The position numbers and the translations under genes are program-made. Shown piece after piece: positions 43,727 through 53,122 of a stretch of 64,000 nt of DNA. The notes beneath the pieces are model-generated. The model saw only the letters and a program-made list of their open reading frames with translations. It made no database searches and was not told the origin of the DNA. How positions within the stretch are numbered: the stretch's first letter is position 1; each line of letters opens with the position of its first letter. Origin of the DNA: JBEKTW01 sp049515655 (lineage in GTDB: Bacteria > Bacteroidota > Ignavibacteria > UBA10030 > SZUA-254); the NCBI GenBank assembly GCA_049515655.1, contig JBEKTW010000024.1:1-64000 (forward strand). Reading direction: 5' to 3'.

Positions 43727-45928
43727 ATGACCTTTCTTAATCCGCTGGTTCTCTTCGGGCTTGTCGCCGCAGCCATCCCGGTCATCCTTCACCTGCTGAA
43801 CCTCCGCAAACTCCGGACGATAGAGTTCAGTACGCTGACGTTTCTGAAAGAGCTTCAGCAAACGAAGATCCGGCGCCTGAAAATCCGACAAATCCTCCTG
43901 CTGTTGATACGGACCCTGCTGGTCGTCCTCATCGTGCTTGCCTTTGCGCGGCCCGCGCTCCAGGGGTCGCTGGTCGGACATATCGGCACGCACGCACATT
44001 CTTCCGTCGTGTTCATCTTCGACGATTCATTCAGCATGAAAGCGGCGGATGAATACGGCGAGCTCTTCAAACAAGCGAAGGAAACAGTCGGACGTTTGAT
44101 CGATTTACTCGAAGAAGGGGATGAGGCATTCCTCATAAAGCTGTCAGACCTTCCTCAGGCCACCGTCGAACCGGCAACCCACGACTTTAATGCCTTGCGA
44201 ACGATGATCCGAGAATCTCGCGTCTCGCCGATTCGCCGGCCGATAGAAGACGCTATACGCCTCTCCGCGAAACTCCTCGCGGAATCGAAAAATGCCAACA
44301 AAGAGGTGTACATCATCAGTGACCTCCAGCGGACCCTTTTTCCCGTCGACCGCATACAGGGTCAATCCCGCACGCCGGCTCTCTTTGATGACCGCGTCAG
44401 GTTTTTTGTGGCCGATATAGGGACGAAAGTCGCTCCAAACGCGACAATTGATTCGGTTGAAGTGACGACCAAGATACTCGAAACCAACAAGCCGGCTACT
44501 GTGTATGCTTCGGTCAGAAACTTCAGCAGCTCGGCATTGCGCAATTATGTTGTGAGCGTCTTTCTCGACGGCGTCCACGCCGCCCAGGGCAATGTCCAGG
44601 TCGAGCCCTGGGGCTCTGCGTCTGTAAACTTCACATTGACTCCGAAAAGGTCCGGTTTCCTCAAAGGATATGTGGAACTCGAAAACGACGCTTTTGAGGA
44701 AGACAACACGCGGTTCTTCACGATGTCCATTCCGAAACGCATTAATGTTACAATCTCTTCGAATACCAAGGATGAGGCCCGGTATCCTCTCCTTGCCCTC
44801 GAGACCAAGACCGGGGAAGGGGAGAACTCGCTGCTCAATGTGCAACACGTAGAATCTCAGAAATTCTCCTTCGTGGATTTGAAGAACATCGATGTTCTGG
44901 TCCTGATGGGCACGAAATCATTATCATCGGGCACGAGCGACCGCATCAGGGATTTCGTTGAGCGCGGCGGCGGGTTGATCTTGTTCCCCGGTTCCGATTT
45001 TCAATCGAACGATTTCAATGCCGGTCTTCTACCGGCATTGTCTGTGCCGCCCGTTGAAACTGTGATGTCCTTCGACGCGCAGAGCACAATTTCATTTCAA
45101 AACATCGATTTCGACCATCCTCTGTTTGCAACGGTTTTTGAAAACTCCTGGAAGGGTGCGCAGAGCAATAAGCGCGCGATTGAATCGCCGGCAATCCTGA
45201 CCGTACTGAAGCGGCAAACCGGAATTCGGGGCCGGTCGATCATCACGCTGAGCGACGGGCATCCATTCCTTTCCGAACATAACGTCGGTGAAGGTAAAAT
45301 TCTTTTTTACTCGGTTGCTCCGGTTCCTTCGTGGTCCGATTTCCAGTTGAAGGGAATCTTTGTCCCCCTGATGTACCGGTCGGTCCTCTACGTTTCGTCG
45401 CGCGAGCAGTCCCAGGCATCCTCGACAGTGGGCGATGAGGCTTTCATCAGACTCTCGGGGAATGCGACGACCGCGAGGGGTCAATTCACACTTGTGGCTC
45501 CCGACGGGAGCGAGGAATTCGTACGACCATCGGGCACAGCCTCCCCGCAGGGAAGGAAGACGGCAATATCCTCCGAAGGGAGATGGATACAACGAAAACT
45601 TATGCTTCCGGGAATCTACGAAGTCCGGAACGGTTCAACGCCGGTATCGGTTCTCGCAGCGAATGTGGACGCGCGGGAGTCCGACGGAAGGCGGATTTCG
45701 GGCGACGAGCTTTCCGAGTTCTGGAAACGATTCGGTGTTCAATCATCATTCGTTCACTTTCTCGGACACGGTGAGCAAGTGCAAGCTGCGGTCGTGCAGT
45801 CCCGGTTCGGAGTGGAGTTGTGGAAGTACCTGATCGGTCTGGCGCTCCTGCTCGCGCTGCTTGAAATGATCGTCGCCCGCGACAGCAAGAAGGAAGCGCA
45901 GTCATTGTTTCCAACAACGGGGTCGTAG
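43727..45928 (+). CDS. BatA/VWA-domain membrane protein (733 aa)
   Basis: The N-terminal BatA-type segment has two membrane helices (FLNPLVLFGLVAAAIPVILH; ILLLLIRTLLVVLIVLAFAR). A von Willebrand A domain follows with MIDAS DDSFS (FIFDDSFSMKAADEYG) and LISDLQRT-like IISDLQRTLFPVD. Then comes a CARDB-like segment (KPATVYASVRNFSSSALRNY), a glutamine-amidotransferase-like region and a C-terminal helix (LIGLALLLALLEMIV). Such proteins are linked to envelope integrity or metal-dependent assembly. The stop is 3 bp before hflX. Confidence 0.85.
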   Translation: MTFLNPLVLFGLVAAAIPVILHLLNLRKLRTIEFSTLTFLKELQQTKIRRLKIRQILLLLIRTLLVVLIVLAFARPALQGSLVGHIGTHAHSSVVFIFDDSFSMKAADEYGELFKQAKETVGRLIDLLEEGDEAFLIKLSDLPQATVEPATHDFNALRTMIRESRVSPIRRPIEDAIRLSAKLLAESKNANKEVYIISDLQRTLFPVDRIQGQSRTPALFDDRVRFFVADIGTKVAPNATIDSVEVTTKILETNKPATVYASVRNFSSSALRNYVVSVFLDGVHAAQGNVQVEPWGSASVNFTLTPKRSGFLKGYVELENDAFEEDNTRFFTMSIPKRINVTISSNTKDEARYPLLALETKTGEGENSLLNVQHVESQKFSFVDLKNIDVLVLMGTKSLSSGTSDRIRDFVERGGGLILFPGSDFQSNDFNAGLLPALSVPPVETVMSFDAQSTISFQNIDFDHPLFATVFENSWKGAQSNKRAIESPAILTVLKRQTGIRGRSIITLSDGHPFLSEHNVGEGKILFYSVAPVPSWSDFQLKGIFVPLMYRSVLYVSSREQSQASSTVGDEAFIRLSGNATTARGQFTLVAPDGSEEFVRPSGTASPQGRKTAISSEGRWIQRKLMLPGIYEVRNGSTPVSVLAANVDARESDGRRISGDELSEFWKRFGVQSSFVHFLGHGEQVQAAVVQSRFGVELWKYLIGLALLLALLEMIVARDSKKEAQSLFPTTGS

Positions 45929-45931
45929 ACT

Positions 45932-47221
45932 ATGGAGCTCAAAGAAACTTCGAGAAGAGAACGGGCGATCGTGGTTGGTGTTCTCACCGACCGTGGAGAA
46001 CGCGCGCAGGCTGAAGAATACCTGGAAGAGCTGATTCTGCTCGCGGATACGGCCGGAGCCGAGGTTTGTCACAAGATTACCCAGGAACGGAGCGGAATCA
46101 ATCCCGCTACATTCATCGGCAGCGGGAAAGCCGAAGAAATCGGAGAACTGGTCGGTGAAGAGAATATCGACTTGGTGATTTTTGACGACGACCTTTCTTC
46201 GGTTCAGGTGCGGAACCTCGAAAAGATCATCAAATGCAAGATCGTCGACCGCAGCGGCCTGATTCTCGACATCTTTGCTTCCCGGGCACGTTCAAAAGAG
46301 GCGATGACCCAGGTCGAGCTTGCCCAGCTTCAATACACGCTTCCGAGATTAACACGACAGTGGACGCACCTTTCCAAACAGTACGGCGGCATCGGGACAA
46401 AGGGTCCGGGTGAGCAGCAAATTGAGGTCGACCGCCGCGCAATCCGGAAACGCATCGGCATGCTTAAAGAGAAAATCGACCGCATCGACAAGGAACGGGT
46501 CGTTCAGCGCAAGAACAGGGGCGACTTCACCAGGGTCGCGCTTGTGGGCTACACCAACGCCGGAAAATCAACCCTGTTCAAGTTGTTCTCGGGCGCCGAG
46601 GTGCTCGTCGAAGACCGTTTGTTCGCAACGCTCGACACGACGGTGCGTCACGTTGCCCTGTCGCCGACAAAGGGAATTCTCCTTTCCGACACGGTCGGTT
46701 TCATCAGGAAATTGCCATCCCATCTTATCGCGTCGTTCAAGAGCACGCTCTCGGAGACGATCGAAGCCGATATTCTTCTCCATGTCGTCGACGTCAGCCA
46801 TCCGCGGTATGAGGAACAGATCCAGGTTGTACGGTCGACACTGGAAGACCTGAAGGCTTCCGACAAACCGACGATCACGGTGTTCAACAAAATCGACCGG
46901 CTCGGCGACCGTTCCGTCCTCACCGCGTTGTCCAAGACGTACGAACCCTCCGTGAGCATCTCCGCGACGCGCAGCATCAACATCGGATCACTCACGTCGA
47001 AACTCCTTGAGCTTGCAGAACACGATGCCGTTGAGCAAACCATCAGAGTGAAACAATCCGACTACCGGACCATCGCAAAGCTGCATGAAATAGCGGAAAT
47101 CCTTGAAGAGCGTTATGAAAAGAATAACGTGGTGGTCAGATTTCGCGTGAGCTCAAAGAACATGGAGCGATTGAAGATCCTGTTTGGCGAGGACAAAGGC
47201 AGGAAAATCACTATTCTCTAA
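45932..47221 (+). CDS. hflX: HflX ribosome-splitting GTPase (429 aa)
   Basis: HflX N-terminal domain (NPATFIGSGKAEEI; LVIFDDDLSSVQVRNLEKII), coiled linker with GPGEQQIEVDRRAI, and the G domain: G1 GYTNAGKS, G3 DTVGFIRKLP, G4 NKID and G5-like SATRS. It binds and splits stalled ribosomes under stress. It directly follows the BatA-like gene (3 bp) and precedes suhB by 23 bp. Confidence 0.95.
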   Translation: MELKETSRRERAIVVGVLTDRGERAQAEEYLEELILLADTAGAEVCHKITQERSGINPATFIGSGKAEEIGELVGEENIDLVIFDDDLSSVQVRNLEKIIKCKIVDRSGLILDIFASRARSKEAMTQVELAQLQYTLPRLTRQWTHLSKQYGGIGTKGPGEQQIEVDRRAIRKRIGMLKEKIDRIDKERVVQRKNRGDFTRVALVGYTNAGKSTLFKLFSGAEVLVEDRLFATLDTTVRHVALSPTKGILLSDTVGFIRKLPSHLIASFKSTLSETIEADILLHVVDVSHPRYEEQIQVVRSTLEDLKASDKPTITVFNKIDRLGDRSVLTALSKTYEPSVSISATRSINIGSLTSKLLELAEHDAVEQTIRVKQSDYRTIAKLHEIAEILEERYEKNNVVVRFRVSSKNMERLKILFGEDKGRKITIL

Positions 47222-47244
47222 CTCTAGAGTATTCTGGAACCATC

Positions 47245-48042
47245 ATGCTCAACATTGCCGTCGAAGCCGCCAGAGAGGCCGGGAAATTCATCAAGATGCA
47301 TTCAGGGAAGATGCGTGAAATTCAACAGAAGGCGGACCAGGAGAAGAACCTCGTCACCGAAATCGACCGCCGATCGGAAGAAATCATCATCGGCTTGATC
47401 AGGAAACATTACCCGCAGCACAGGATCCTCGCGGAAGAAAGCGGAGCCGGGGGAGCGGGCACTTCGGACTACCGGTGGGTCGTCGACCCGCTGGACGGGA
47501 CGACCAACTTCACCCACGGTTTTCCCGTGTTTTGCGTTTCCATCGGCGTGGAGCATAAGGGGGTAATAATTATCGGAGTCATCTACGACCCCAATTTCGA
47601 CGAGCTCTTCACGGCAGAAAAAGGGAAGGGCGTTTTTCTCAACGGGAAGAAAATATCCGTTTCGAAGATACCTACACTGAGCAAGAGTCTTCTTGTTACC
47701 GGTTTCCCGTATAACATCGTGGAGAATCCGAATAACGCCGTTGAACATTTTGTGAATTTCCTGATGAAGGCGCAGGCCGTTCGCCGCATGGGTTCGGCGG
47801 CGATTGACTTAGCCTATGTCGCTGCAGGCCGGTACGAAGGGTTCTGGGAGGTTGCCCTCAACCCATGGGATATGGCAGCCGGCGCCCTGATGGTTCAGGA
47901 AGCAGGAGGGATGCTGACGAATTTCAACGGCGGGGCATTCAATATCTATGACAAGGAAATTGTTGCGAGCAACGGATTGGTACATCAGGAGATGCTGGAT
48001 GTTATAACGGCAGTAGGATCACTCCGAAAGAAAGTTTCCTAA
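47245..48042 (+). CDS. suhB: Inositol monophosphatase family protein (SuhB-like, 265 aa)
   Basis: Metal-binding motifs of the family: AEESG (motif with E), WVVDPLDGTTNFTHGFPVFC (DPLDGT) and the late WEVALNPWDMAAGALMVQEA (WD.AAG). It hydrolyses inositol or related sugar phosphates with Mg2+; SuhB also contacts RNA polymerase in proteobacteria. The ATG 47245 follows the hflX stop closely. Confidence 0.93.
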   Translation: MLNIAVEAAREAGKFIKMHSGKMREIQQKADQEKNLVTEIDRRSEEIIIGLIRKHYPQHRILAEESGAGGAGTSDYRWVVDPLDGTTNFTHGFPVFCVSIGVEHKGVIIIGVIYDPNFDELFTAEKGKGVFLNGKKISVSKIPTLSKSLLVTGFPYNIVENPNNAVEHFVNFLMKAQAVRRMGSAAIDLAYVAAGRYEGFWEVALNPWDMAAGALMVQEAGGMLTNFNGGAFNIYDKEIVASNGLVHQEMLDVITAVGSLRKKVS

Positions 48043-48101
48043 CTATCCGGATCAGTGCCGGGAATCCAGCGGGACCGGATGAGCGGAAGCGCTGCCGTAA
48101 A

Positions 48102-48467
48102 CTATTTCTTTAGCTGCCGGAGTTTGAACAGGAGGTTCTCCAGGACGTACGGCTTCTCAACAAAATCCTCAGCGCCGTATCGTTTCGAGTCCATCGCGAG
48201 CTTCAGATCGGCGACACCGGTCAGCATTACCACCTTGGTCGCCGGAGTATTCTGCTTGATGAATTTCAGGACGTCGATGCCGTTCACCCGGGGCATGCGG
48301 ATGTCGAGCAACACGATATCGAATTGCTCTTTCTGGAGGAGGGCGATCGCAACATCCCCGTCATCTGCTGTGCCCACCTCATACCCCGCTTCCTGTAATT
48401 CGGCGCCCAGGGCCATCAGAAGTGGCTCTTCATCGTCGACGAGGAGAACGCGTACCTGTTTATCCAT
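48102..48467 (-). CDS. Stand-alone response regulator receiver protein (121 aa)
   Basis: A single CheY-like receiver domain: acid pocket D11-D12, phospho-acceptor D55 (IVLLDIRMPRVNG), switch T83 (VMLTG), K105 (VEKP). No output domain. AGAGGTG precedes ATG 48467 on the minus strand. It has complete switch residues, unlike the LuxR-type regulators in the left half. Partner kinase not in the window. Confidence 0.92.
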   Translation of the reverse strand: MDKQVRVLLVDDEEPLLMALGAELQEAGYEVGTADDGDVAIALLQKEQFDIVLLDIRMPRVNGIDVLKFIKQNTPATKVVMLTGVADLKLAMDSKRYGAEDFVEKPYVLENLLFKLRQLKK

Positions 48468-48627
48468 AAATACACCTCTACAACCTTGTGTTAGTGAGAT
48501 TCGTCCTTTATTATGAACCGTGGCAAGGTAAACAAACCTCCGGAAAAAAACAACTATTTTTCTTCTCCGTCGGGTCGTTTTGATCCGAGAATCAAGGCAA
48601 AAGAATTCACTGAGTTTTCAAAATGTA

Positions 48628-49962
48628 TTATTGAGCAGGCCTCGGATGGACTCCCGATTTGTCTAGCATTGCAACCACGAGTTGGGGGGGAGCCGTCCTT
48701 TGAGCACCGATAACGAAAGACTGTTTTACCCGCTGCCGCACGGATTCCACGATGTCCTTCCTGTCCGTCGTGAGGAGAGCGAGAACCTCGTTGTTTTCGA
48801 CGTGGTCGCCGACCTTCTTTCTCAGAAGTATTCCGGCCTTCGGGTCTATCGCGTCGTCGACTTTCGTTCTTCCGGCGCCCAGCATCAAGCTCGAGAACCC
48901 GCATTCGAGGGCATCGATACTTCCGACGTAGCCCGCGGAAGAGCTCCTGACCTCGACCGCGATTTTTGAGCCGGGATATTTTTCGGGATGATCGACAAAG
49001 GTGATGTCACCGCCCTGCCGGCCCACCATTTCCACGAACTTACGGAATGCCTGGCCGGAATGGATTGCCTCGCGGCACAATCCCATTCCTTCTTCGACGG
49101 ATTTCGCCTTTCCGCCGAGGTTCACCATCGTTCCGCCCAGCACGTAGGTCAGCTCCATGAGGTCGGGAACATCCTTTCCCTTCATGCAATCGATGCATTC
49201 TACGACTTCATTCCAGTTGCCGATTGCATATCCGAGCGGCTGGCTCATATCGGTAAGAAAGCCGACGGTCTTCTTTCCAAATTTTTCACTGACAGCGATC
49301 AGAATTTTTGCCAGTTCCATCGCGTCGCTCTGGGTGCGCATGAACGCCCCGCGCCCGGTTTTGACGTCGAGAACGAGCGCCTCGATGCCTTCCGCGAGCT
49401 TCTTGCTCATGATGCTGCTGGCAATGAGCGGAATGCATTCCACCGTTCCCGTCACATCGCGGAGCGCGTACATTTTCTTGTCCGCAGGGGCGATCTCCCC
49501 GGTTTGTCCGATCATCGCGACTCCCACTTCCGCGACGACAGCTTCAAATTCTGATAAAGAAAGGCTGGTGCGAAAGCCCGGGATCGATTCCAGTTTGTCG
49601 AGTGTGCCGCCCGTGTGACCGAGTCCGCGACCGGAGATCATCGGCACGGGCACACCACACGCGGCGACTATGGGCGCGAGAATCAAAGAGACCTTGTCCC
49701 CGACACCGCCCGTCGAGTGTTTGTCGACTTTTACGCCCGCGATGCGCGACAGGTTCACAACAGAGCCGGAATGGAGCATGATGTCGGTCAGCGTCGTTGT
49801 CTCTTCAAAATCCATTTTCTGAAAGTACACTGCCATCAGGAACGACGACATCTGGTAATCCGGAATTTCCCCATTGAGATACCCCTTCACGAGGAATTGC
49901 AGTTCCTCGCGCAACAATTTGCCGCCGCCCCGTTTTTTGAGAATTATTTCAGTAGGATTCAT
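48628..49962 (-). CDS. Pyrimidine-nucleoside / thymidine phosphorylase (444 aa)
   Basis: The N-terminal helix domain (EELQFLVKGYLNGEIPDYQM) and signature VKVDKHSTGGVGDKVSL, then GRGLGHTGGTLDKLESIPG, VLDVKTGRGAFM. The C-terminal part carries the barrel-sandwich (GYVGSIDALECG; LRKKVGDHVENNEVL). It splits pyrimidine (deoxy)nucleosides with phosphate in salvage. Could be DeoA or Pdp; the sequence alone does not decide. No strong ribosome site before 49962. Confidence 0.92.
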   Translation of the reverse strand: MNPTEIILKKRGGGKLLREELQFLVKGYLNGEIPDYQMSSFLMAVYFQKMDFEETTTLTDIMLHSGSVVNLSRIAGVKVDKHSTGGVGDKVSLILAPIVAACGVPVPMISGRGLGHTGGTLDKLESIPGFRTSLSLSEFEAVVAEVGVAMIGQTGEIAPADKKMYALRDVTGTVECIPLIASSIMSKKLAEGIEALVLDVKTGRGAFMRTQSDAMELAKILIAVSEKFGKKTVGFLTDMSQPLGYAIGNWNEVVECIDCMKGKDVPDLMELTYVLGGTMVNLGGKAKSVEEGMGLCREAIHSGQAFRKFVEMVGRQGGDITFVDHPEKYPGSKIAVEVRSSSAGYVGSIDALECGFSSLMLGAGRTKVDDAIDPKAGILLRKKVGDHVENNEVLALLTTDRKDIVESVRQRVKQSFVIGAQRTAPPQLVVAMLDKSGVHPRPAQ

Positions 49963-49978
49963 GAGGATTGACGATTGT

Positions 49979-50154
49979 GGATTTCGGATTGGGGATTTGG
50001 GAATGTCGAAGAGCGAATTGTCAATTTCGAATTAATGAATATTGCGTATTTCGGGTCGCGGATTTGGGATTTCGGATTGAGGATTTGGGAATATCGAATC
50101 GCGAATTGTCAATTGCGAATTAGTGAATGTTGCGTATTTCGAATTTGAGCTAAT
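49979..50154. repeat. Two copies of an 88-bp tandem repeat
   Basis: GGATTTCGGATTG recurs at 49979 and 50067, and GCGAATTGTCAATT, GCGAATTA/GTGAAT and TTGCGTATTTCG recur at the same 88-bp offset. Units are internally made of short GGATTT/CGAATT motifs. Fills the gap between the phosphorylase and Nudix genes. Confidence 0.8.
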
Positions 50155-50162
50155 TATTCTTT

Positions 50163-50717
50163 TCATTTGCGATGCAATGTCCGGAGGGCCTGGAGGATGG
50201 CGCAGATCGACTTCGCGTCGACGATTTCTTTCCGGTCGATCATGTCGACGGCTTCCGTGAGAGGAACGATCTCGACGGTCATTGTTTGTTCACCTTCCTC
50301 GAGTTTCCGGCCGCCCGGTGATTTCGAGAGGCCGGTCGCAAGGTAGATGTGGAGAACCTCGGTGCAGAACCCCGGAGAGGTGTAAATCGCGAACAATTTC
50401 TTCCATTCTTTCGCCAGGTAGCCCGTTTCTTCTTCGAGTTCACGCTGCGCGCAGTGGAGAGGATCCTCGCCCTTGTCGAGTTTGCCGGCCGGCAATTCCC
50501 TCAGAAACTCATTGAGGGGGTAACGATGCTGCCGGATCAGAATGATTCGTTCGTCGGGGAAGACGGCTAGGGCAACCGCACCGCCGGGATGTTCCGCGAC
50601 TTCGCGGATCGCCGTCCGTCCTGAGTCGTACTGGACGTCGTCGACGACCACGTTGAACACTTTTCCCTCGTACAGTCTATTTCGTTTGAGGAGCTTGAGG
50701 TGCATCGGGATTGACAA
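50163..50717 (-). CDS. Nudix hydrolase, ADP-ribose pyrophosphatase type (184 aa)
   Basis: Nudix box Gx5Ex7REVxEExGx is seen as GKLDKGEDPLHCAQRELEEE TGY. Flanking patterns (VRQHRYPLNEFLRELPAGKL-like IRQHRYPL, YTSPGFCTEVLHIYLA) are typical of ADP-ribose pyrophosphatases (NudF type). It removes ADP-ribose or similar nucleoside diphosphates. Start at 50717, or 12 bp later (MHLKLL). Confidence 0.92.
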   Translation of the reverse strand: MSIPMHLKLLKRNRLYEGKVFNVVVDDVQYDSGRTAIREVAEHPGGAVALAVFPDERIILIRQHRYPLNEFLRELPAGKLDKGEDPLHCAQRELEEETGYLAKEWKKLFAIYTSPGFCTEVLHIYLATGLSKSPGGRKLEEGEQTMTVEIVPLTEAVDMIDRKEIVDAKSICAILQALRTLHRK

Positions 50718-50761
50718 TGTGAATGATCCTGTCGGTGATCAGGCTCGATGATAGCTGCTGG

Positions 50762-51352
50762 TCAGGCATTCTTTCCGGTAGGATTGTTTTCTCTGCTGCC
50801 GGGCTTGGAGATCGGGACACCCTTCGCGCACAGGGGGCACTTGTCGGGAGTGTACGTAATGACCTTCATGGTAATCGTGGCGAAGAGGTTTTCAATCGCT
50901 GCTGTTCCTCCGCTCCGGTCGACGATTGCTCCGACGCCGGCAACCGTCCCGCCCAGGCGCTTCGCGATGGTGATGACTTCACTGACAGAGCCGCCGGTTG
51001 TGATGACGTCCTCACACACGAGGACGCGTTCGCCTTGTTTGATTTCGAACCCGCGGCGCAGTTGCATCATGCCGTCTTTTCGTTCAGCGAACAGAGTCCG
51101 CGCTTCAAGCTGTCGTCCGACTTCCTGGCCGACGACAATCCCGCCAAGCGCGGGGGCGATGACGACATCGATGTGTTCGCTCTTGAACCGCCCGGCGATG
51201 ATTCCGCAGAGTGTCGCGGCATGCCGGGGGTACTGCAAGACCTTCGCGCATTGAAAGTATTGAGGGCTGTGCAAACCCGAAGTTAGCTGGAAGTGGCCCT
51301 CAAGCAGTGCGTTTGTTTGCTTGAAGATGGCGAGAATTTGTTCGTGTGTCAT
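50762..51352 (-). CDS. pyrE: Orotate phosphoribosyltransferase (196 aa)
   Basis: The PRPP-binding motif VLVCEDVITTGGSVSE, an N-terminal FQLTSGLHSPQYFQCAKVLQ and the loop region FAERKDGMMQLRRG identify PyrE (pyrimidine synthesis: orotate + PRPP to OMP). The C-terminus carries CPLCAKGVPISKPGSR, a conserved ending of one PyrE group. It lies 44 bp upstream of the Nudix gene on the same strand. Confidence 0.95.
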   Translation of the reverse strand: MTHEQILAIFKQTNALLEGHFQLTSGLHSPQYFQCAKVLQYPRHAATLCGIIAGRFKSEHIDVVIAPALGGIVVGQEVGRQLEARTLFAERKDGMMQLRRGFEIKQGERVLVCEDVITTGGSVSEVITIAKRLGGTVAGVGAIVDRSGGTAAIENLFATITMKVITYTPDKCPLCAKGVPISKPGSRENNPTGKNA

Positions 51353-51643
51353 GAATTAGGAAAATTACTGTTTCTCTTTTGACCCTTTCCCTGTCCCCGA
51401 CTGCGTCGGGAGCATTCCTTTCCCAAACCTGTCCTCAGCGAAGTCGAAGGATGGGAGAGGGATTATAGGGTGAGGGTTTGTATGAGATTGTTCGGGAAAT
51501 TATTCTATTCCCTTCGCGTTTCTCTTTCAACAGCAGCTTCATCTTTTGCAGGTGGTCACAAATTGTGACCACCTCGTCCTCGCAGATACCGTCACAATTT
51601 ATCTATCTCTCCCGAAAGCAGCGCCATAGGAATCCCCTCGTCA
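51353..51643. other. Intergenic region with dispersed repeat and perfect palindrome
   Basis: A dispersed motif TGTCCTCAGCGAAGTCGAAG (51429 on) followed by GGGAGAGGGATTATAGGGTG recurs in part at 57820 and 58078. A 25-bp near-perfect palindrome lies at 51550-51574 (arm AGGTGGTCACAA, single central base). It lies downstream of def and upstream of pyrE, both minus-strand. Confidence 0.6.
51550..51574. promoter_or_regulatory. 25-bp palindrome upstream of pyrE
   Basis: AGGTGGTCACAA, one A, TTGTGACCACCT: 12-bp perfect arms. A half-like GTCACAATTT recurs at 51591. The shape fits a dimeric regulator operator or a recombination site; no T run, so not a classic terminator. Confidence 0.5.
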
Positions 51644-52165
51644 TCAGAAAGCAGTTCTTTGAGAATTCATCATCTTCTTCCACTCGCTTCGAAGGATAAT
51701 ATGCTTGGAATCGATCGCCCGGTCGAGCGCGAGAATCCCGTCGATGTGGTCAATTTCATGCTGGAGGAGCTCCGAGAGCCTTCCGGCGGCCGTGAGCGTG
51801 TGCCGTTTCCCCTGCCCGTCAAAATATTCCACAGAAACATTGACGTGCCGTCTGACCTTTACCAGAATATCGGGAAACGAAAAACAATCATCCCACAAAG
51901 TCATGAGGCTCCGGGAACGTTTGACGATCCGGGGATTAGTCAGCGGGAAGGGTCCGTCCAGGTTGAGGAATATGATTCGCTGAGAGGTGCCGATTTGCGG
52001 AGCGGCAATGCCGCTGCCGAAGCCCCGCCTCTTCCGAAAATCGGCGAGCGTGTCCCGCAGGTCATCGATCGTCCGGTGAACGGAACGATGAGATAAGTTC
52101 CTGACCTTCTCGCACTTCCTGCGAAGGATTGGGTTTCCGAGAAGAAGAATTTCTTTGACCGGCAT
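51644..52165 (-). CDS. def: Peptide deformylase with variant motif 2 (173 aa)
   Basis: Motif 1 GSGIAAPQIG (usual GxGxAAPQ), motif 3 LQHEIDHIDG (HExxH; metal ligands H136 and H140, Glu137). Motif 2, usually EGCLS, is DDCFS, keeping the metal Cys94. It removes N-formyl from new proteins, or may be a divergent second deformylase. It lies 49 bp after murI on the same strand. Confidence 0.88.
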   Translation of the reverse strand: MPVKEILLLGNPILRRKCEKVRNLSHRSVHRTIDDLRDTLADFRKRRGFGSGIAAPQIGTSQRIIFLNLDGPFPLTNPRIVKRSRSLMTLWDDCFSFPDILVKVRRHVNVSVEYFDGQGKRHTLTAAGRLSELLQHEIDHIDGILALDRAIDSKHIILRSEWKKMMNSQRTAF

Positions 52166-52214
52166 ACGTCAGTTTGGCGGTTGATGATGAAGAATGGTCA
52201 AGCGTGAAATCATA

Positions 52215-53033
52215 TCAAAAGAATCCGTCGGCTCTCCGAACTTTTCCTAGGGTGTGACCGAGAAACCGCTCTCCGACCTCCGCGAACTTGTGGGGAATAT
52301 CGCTGACGAAAAGCTGGACGTTCGCTTTGTGCTTGCTCGGGTTGCGCAATCCGCGCTCCTCCAGAATTCGCTCCACTTCTTCCGCCACAGCTTCGCCCGA
52401 ATCGATCAACCGGACGCCGTCACCGAACACAGCCGCAATGGCCTGCTTGAGAATCGGATAGTGAGTACATCCGAGGACGAGAGTGTCGATTTTTTGAAGC
52501 TTCATCGGAAAAAGATATTCCTTCGCTATTAACTCTGTCGCCTTGTGGTCGATCCAGCCCTCTTCGGCGAGCGGAACGAACAACGGGCACGGCTGCGCGA
52601 CCACAGTGATAGAAGCATCGAGCAAATGAACCGCGTTGGTATAGGCATTACTCGCGATCGTTCCCACCGTCCCGATGACACCGACACGTTTACCTCTCGT
52701 TGCTTCCACCGCAGCCTTCGCGCCCGGGACGATGACGCCGACGACCGGAACATTGGCGTGCTTCTGCACAACGTCAAGCGCTACCGAGGAAACGGTGTTG
52801 CAGGCAACGACGATCATTTTCACGTCATGGCTCATCAGAAAATCGGTATCCCGCGCCGCGTATTCGCGGACCGTTTGCGGGGACTTCGAGCCATACGGAA
52901 CCCGGGCAGTGTCTCCAAAATAGACGATGTTCTCATGCGGGAGATGCCGCGTCAGGGCGCGAACGACCGTCAGGCCGCCGATGCCGGAATCGAAGACACC
53001 GATGGGCTTTGCGTGCAAGGGCTTCGTGGTCAT
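52215..53033 (-). CDS. murI: Glutamate racemase (272 aa)
   Basis: PIGVFDSGIGGLTVVRALTR, NIVYFGDTARVPYGSKSP, VACNTVSS (first catalytic Cys) and VLGCTHYPIL (second catalytic Cys) are the MurI signatures. It makes D-glutamate for peptidoglycan. ATG 53033 is chosen; the frame runs 37 codons further upstream but the family N-terminus begins here and nadE starts divergently at 53123. Confidence 0.95.
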   Translation of the reverse strand: MTTKPLHAKPIGVFDSGIGGLTVVRALTRHLPHENIVYFGDTARVPYGSKSPQTVREYAARDTDFLMSHDVKMIVVACNTVSSVALDVVQKHANVPVVGVIVPGAKAAVEATRGKRVGVIGTVGTIASNAYTNAVHLLDASITVVAQPCPLFVPLAEEGWIDHKATELIAKEYLFPMKLQKIDTLVLGCTHYPILKQAIAAVFGDGVRLIDSGEAVAEEVERILEERGLRNPSKHKANVQLFVSDIPHKFAEVGERFLGHTLGKVRRADGFF

Positions 53034-53122
53034 AACCTGAAGCAATATAGGAAATCGAGCCGGATTTATCAACCGAAGCATCTTCTTGAAATCAGGCAAG
53101 ATTTTCGCTATCTTCCATACGT

